Positions 61,975-64,000 of a stretch of 64,000 bases of DNA are shown here, in pieces. The DNA comes from Providencia rettgeri (GTDB taxonomy: Bacteria > Pseudomonadota > Gammaproteobacteria > Enterobacterales > Enterobacteriaceae): contig NZ_CP059348.1 of NCBI RefSeq assembly GCF_013702265.1, positions 744,001 to 808,000 of the forward strand. The letters are read 5' to 3'. Positions within the stretch are counted from its first letter, which is position 1, and each line of letters begins with the position of its first letter. The notes below the pieces were generated by a model. The model did no database searches and was not told the origin of the DNA. It worked only from the letters and a program-made list of their open reading frames with translations. Made by a program: the position numbers and the translations under genes.

Positions 61975-62006
61975 TAGCCAGCTTGTGGTTGGCTGGCTAT
62001 TTTTTT
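61975..62006 (+). terminator. Intrinsic terminator after traG
   Basis: TAGCCAGC (61975-61982) pairs exactly with GCTGGCTA (61992-61999), followed by seven Ts. It ends the traFHG transcript and overlaps the 3' end of the convergent eex gene. Confidence 0.9.
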
Positions 62007-62428
62007 GGCTTTTTGGGATACCTTGGATAAAAGCCATCAAAAAACGAATGGAGCTTATACCAATACCATTTTTCTTCAATGCTCAAAGTTCTACCCGAAT
62101 CTTTAACTTGGCTACTCAAGAATCTAATTCCAGTACAAATAGCTAAGAAAGAGAGTCCCAAACCAACAATTGTCCAACTCGCTTGCCAATATGCGATTGC
62201 TACAAGCATAGTGATTATGGCTATAAGTCCGATGGGATTACAGGTCGCTTTGAAACCCAAGTAGCTGAAAAAAACGACGGTGCAGAACAGAAATGGCAAA
62301 GCCGCTAACTTGGCAGATGCCGTTAATATTTCTGAAGGAAAGAAATGAGCCGCAGCCAAAGTCGCCAGAAAAAGCCCCAGTGATATAAACCAGCAGCGTG
62401 CTGGTAAAGATTTAAGTAAGTTTGTCAT
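61997..62428 (-). CDS. eex: Entry exclusion protein Eex
   Basis: A 143-residue inner-membrane protein, exactly the length known for SXT/R391 Eex. Membrane helices are seen at about 12-30, 38-60 and 65-105; the C-terminal tail is polar and basic (FYPRYPKKPKK) and should lie in the cytoplasm, where exclusion specificity is set. The start at 62428 gives the family length; an upstream GTG at 62452 would add eight residues. It blocks entry of elements whose TraG belongs to the same group. Confidence 0.9.
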   Translation of the reverse strand: MTNLLKSLPARCWFISLGLFLATLAAAHFFPSEILTASAKLAALPFLFCTVVFFSYLGFKATCNPIGLIAIITMLVAIAYWQASWTIVGLGLSFLAICTGIRFLSSQVKDSGRTLSIEEKWYWYKLHSFFDGFYPRYPKKPKK

Positions 62429-62485
62429 CTTCTTAGTACTCTCAAAGTGCACGGGAGGTGCACAATCAAATCATGCATCTGCATG

Positions 62486-63019
62486 TTAGTTCTCAAAAAG
62501 TGCTCTAGTGGTTTGCTCGGCCATAATCTCACACACAGGACATTTAAGCTGAATGCGCTGTTGTGATACCGTCAAATACAGACTGCCGCATCGACACCGG
62601 TGTAAGGATGCAAGCTGTGATCTTAAATCACGAGCTAGAACCCAACCTTCATTGATGGTCAGTTTTTTCCAGGGGATCTCAGCTGGAAGATCTGCTTCTT
62701 TTCTTGCAACCAAATACGCATCGTAAGCCTTCATCAAAGCATCGATATTTAATTGCTTGTAGACATTATCACCACCAATATTGACATAAAGCGCCATAAG
62801 CAGGGAGCCTTCAACTAATGCTCTTCTGCTTTTGACGATGGCATCAGATTCTGGCAATTGACCAGGACAAGGTGACTTGCCAGTCACTTCTTTGTGGAGC
62901 CTTCTGATAATGTGGATTGGCAAACCTGTATCGAGCGCGATAATGGTTGTTCGAAATCCGTATTTAATAAGCAGCGAGGCTCGGGTAAATAGCTCACTTT
63001 TGGACAGGTTATCAATCAT
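62486..63019 (-). CDS. setC: Master transcription activator SetC (FlhC-like)
   Basis: A 177-residue FlhC-family protein. The C-terminal zinc-binding cysteines are visible (CRCGSLYL and CPVCE, residues about 142-170). With SetD it forms the complex that activates tra, int and xis promoters after SetR repression is lifted by the SOS response. It overlaps setD by four bases, so the two are produced in proportion. GGGGGA precedes the ATG. Confidence 0.93.
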   Translation of the reverse strand: MIDNLSKSELFTRASLLIKYGFRTTIIALDTGLPIHIIRRLHKEVTGKSPCPGQLPESDAIVKSRRALVEGSLLMALYVNIGGDNVYKQLNIDALMKAYDAYLVARKEADLPAEIPWKKLTINEGWVLARDLRSQLASLHRCRCGSLYLTVSQQRIQLKCPVCEIMAEQTTRALFEN

Positions 63020-63315
63020 GCATCCCCCTTGTTGTTTAGGGTTGATAATAAATAAGCGATTCTTGGGATACCTGTGCCTTTGCTCTTCACCATCTCAATC
63101 AGTTGGCTTTGGTTACCCCTTGGTTGAAACAGCATGAATGATGAGGTCGCCACTCGTTGCAGGTCGTCAACACCAGCATTAATCAGAGCATCAACCACGT
63201 CGCGTGTAAGTCCAAAGCGCAAGACGGCCTCTTGCGGATCAATTCGCGCCAATTCTCGTGCTGCGTGTAGGTACGCCAAATTTAATTGATAGAAGTCTTG
63301 TTGATTGGTTGTCAT
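63016..63315 (-). CDS. setD: Master transcription activator SetD (FlhD-like)
   Basis: A 99-residue FlhD-like protein (LNLAYLHAARELARIDPQEAVLRFGL near the start), partner of SetC. GGAGGT precedes the ATG, inside the end of the transglycosylase gene, so setD, setC and the preceding gene form one reverse-strand operon. Confidence 0.93.
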   Translation of the reverse strand: MTTNQQDFYQLNLAYLHAARELARIDPQEAVLRFGLTRDVVDALINAGVDDLQRVATSSFMLFQPRGNQSQLIEMVKSKGTGIPRIAYLLSTLNNKGDA

Positions 63316-63860
63316 TGACGGACCTCCAGTTCATGTAAAATATTGCGATAGATAGAAAGCACTCTTTGCCCATACCAGCGTGCACGCTCTTCGTTCCAAC
63401 TGTGATAGCGGCCTATGCCAAGCTCTAAATCATTTGGTGAAGACTTGATTGCTTCGGCCAAAATACTTGAGCCGACCGTAAGGTTGGTGATGGGGTCTAG
63501 CAGTTCCGCTGCTGAGCTCACCCGATGCCCATGCCAATGCAAATTGATTTGCATAAGGCCAATATCGAGCTGATATTTTTCAGTCTCTTGCAGTGCCTGG
63601 TTTAACAGTTGCTCTGCTTCTGTCTTAGATTTGGCGTAGGTTGCGTTTGAACCATTGCGAATTGCGTATGGCCATGGACTGGTCATGTTGAGACCACGAT
63701 GTGAGGCCGACTCAGCCAAGGCAACGGCGTAGAGCATGACTGGATCAATACCAACGCTATGTGCTGCTTTTTCCCACTGATAGCCCGGAAACGCATAGAC
63801 TGAAGTGCTTGCGGACATGGCTATCACTAGGGCAATGGTTTTTGCTTTAATCGTTTTCAT
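63312..63860 (-). CDS. Lytic transglycosylase-like protein
   Basis: A 182-residue protein with signal peptide (about 1-23, ending VYAFPG) and an SLT-type lysozyme fold: catalytic Glu in YAVALAESASHRG near residue 51, then IGLMQINLHWHG near 100. It would open peptidoglycan for the secretion apparatus, like VirB1. It overlaps the upstream gene by 14 bases and setD by four bases. Confidence 0.88.
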   Translation of the reverse strand: MKTIKAKTIALVIAMSASTSVYAFPGYQWEKAAHSVGIDPVMLYAVALAESASHRGLNMTSPWPYAIRNGSNATYAKSKTEAEQLLNQALQETEKYQLDIGLMQINLHWHGHRVSSAAELLDPITNLTVGSSILAEAIKSSPNDLELGIGRYHSWNEERARWYGQRVLSIYRNILHELEVRQ

Positions 63861-64000
63861 TTTTGTCCTCTAATTGATTTCCGAGAAGCGCCTGAATGGC
63901 TTTCGGGCTTATTCTTTTTAATGGCACTGCGCTAAAGTCGGCGATGCCTCTCGTATAAACTTGTGCCGCTTTTGACCAGTCGCCTACGGCAACCGGCGCT
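63847..64000 (-). CDS. Partial gene upstream of the transglycosylase gene
   Basis: The frame is open from the right edge to a TAA at 63847-63849, giving the last ~50 residues of a protein that includes WSKAAQVYTRGIADFSAVPLKRI. It overlaps the transglycosylase start, as expected for an operon. The N-terminal part is outside the window, and the family is not recognised; it is probably the conserved gene that precedes the transglycosylase in this ICE family. Confidence 0.7.
   Translation of the reverse strand, partial: APVAVGDWSKAAQVYTRGIADFSAVPLKRISPKAIQALLGNQLEDKNEND

Overview
The window is about 64 kb of the conserved transfer backbone of an SXT/R391-family integrative and conjugative element (ICE) from a gammaproteobacterium. 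This family lives in Vibrio, Shewanella, Proteus, Providencia and relatives; the host species cannot be told from this sequence. The evidence is the full ordered set of family core genes: traI, traD, a DUF4400 gene, traL-E-K-B-V-A, dsbC, traC, a trbI-like gene, trhF, traW, traU, traN, an acaB-family gene, ssb, bet, exo, cobS, a von Willebrand (VWA) gene, radC, traF, traH, traG, eex, setC, setD and a lytic transglycosylase. The attachment site, integrase, setR and oriT lie outside the window. No antibiotic-resistance gene, insertion sequence, tRNA, rRNA or CRISPR array was seen.

Layout. 1-690: end of an exonuclease-like gene and a small ICE gene. 690-10,850: cargo in the family hot spot upstream of traI, holding a WYL regulator, a complete type I restriction-modification system (hsdM, hsdS, hsdR), an Mrr-type endonuclease and two small unknown genes. 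10,970-16,181: relaxase, coupling protein and two accessory transfer genes. 16,208-16,795: one reverse-strand cargo gene in the hot spot before traL. 17,084-21,190: traLEKBVA. 21,190-22,550: hot spot after traA, with a helix-turn-helix gene and a 48-residue peptide gene. 22,550-32,319: dsbC to traN. 32,442-39,773: reverse-strand defence cargo, namely a Gabija-like pair (helicase plus OLD-type ATPase/TOPRIM nuclease), an ietAS-like pair (subtilisin-like protease plus AAA+ ATPase) and a ribbon-helix-helix protein with a large palindromic operator. 39,915-51,948: DNA-processing region (acaB-like, ssb, bet, exo, CobS-type AAA+, WGR-like, DUF3150, VWA, radC, primase-like). 52,051-55,788: reverse-strand three-gene SMC-type system resembling Lamassu/ABC-three-component systems. 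56,056-64,000: traFHG, exclusion gene eex, and the master activators setD and setC.

How it works together. TraI nicks and TraD couples the DNA to a type F-like type IV secretion machine built by the other tra products; TraG and Eex decide entry exclusion; SetCD activates transfer. Bet, Exo, Ssb and probably RadC provide recombination and processing. Four separate predicted defence modules make this element a mobile defence carrier.

The most notable unexplained signal is a family of two-hairpin leaders placed immediately upstream of most genes between 40.8 and 50.1 kb, with more diverged examples before dsbC and traF. The first hairpin is GC-rich (CCC...GGG ends). In most copies the second hairpin pairs the Shine-Dalgarno sequence with an upstream segment, and its paired bases change together from copy to copy. 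It may correspond to, or extend, the computationally described radC RNA motif. Three proteins of the same region also end in a shared aromatic tail (SFYF, NYYF, SFYF) that suggests a common docking partner.
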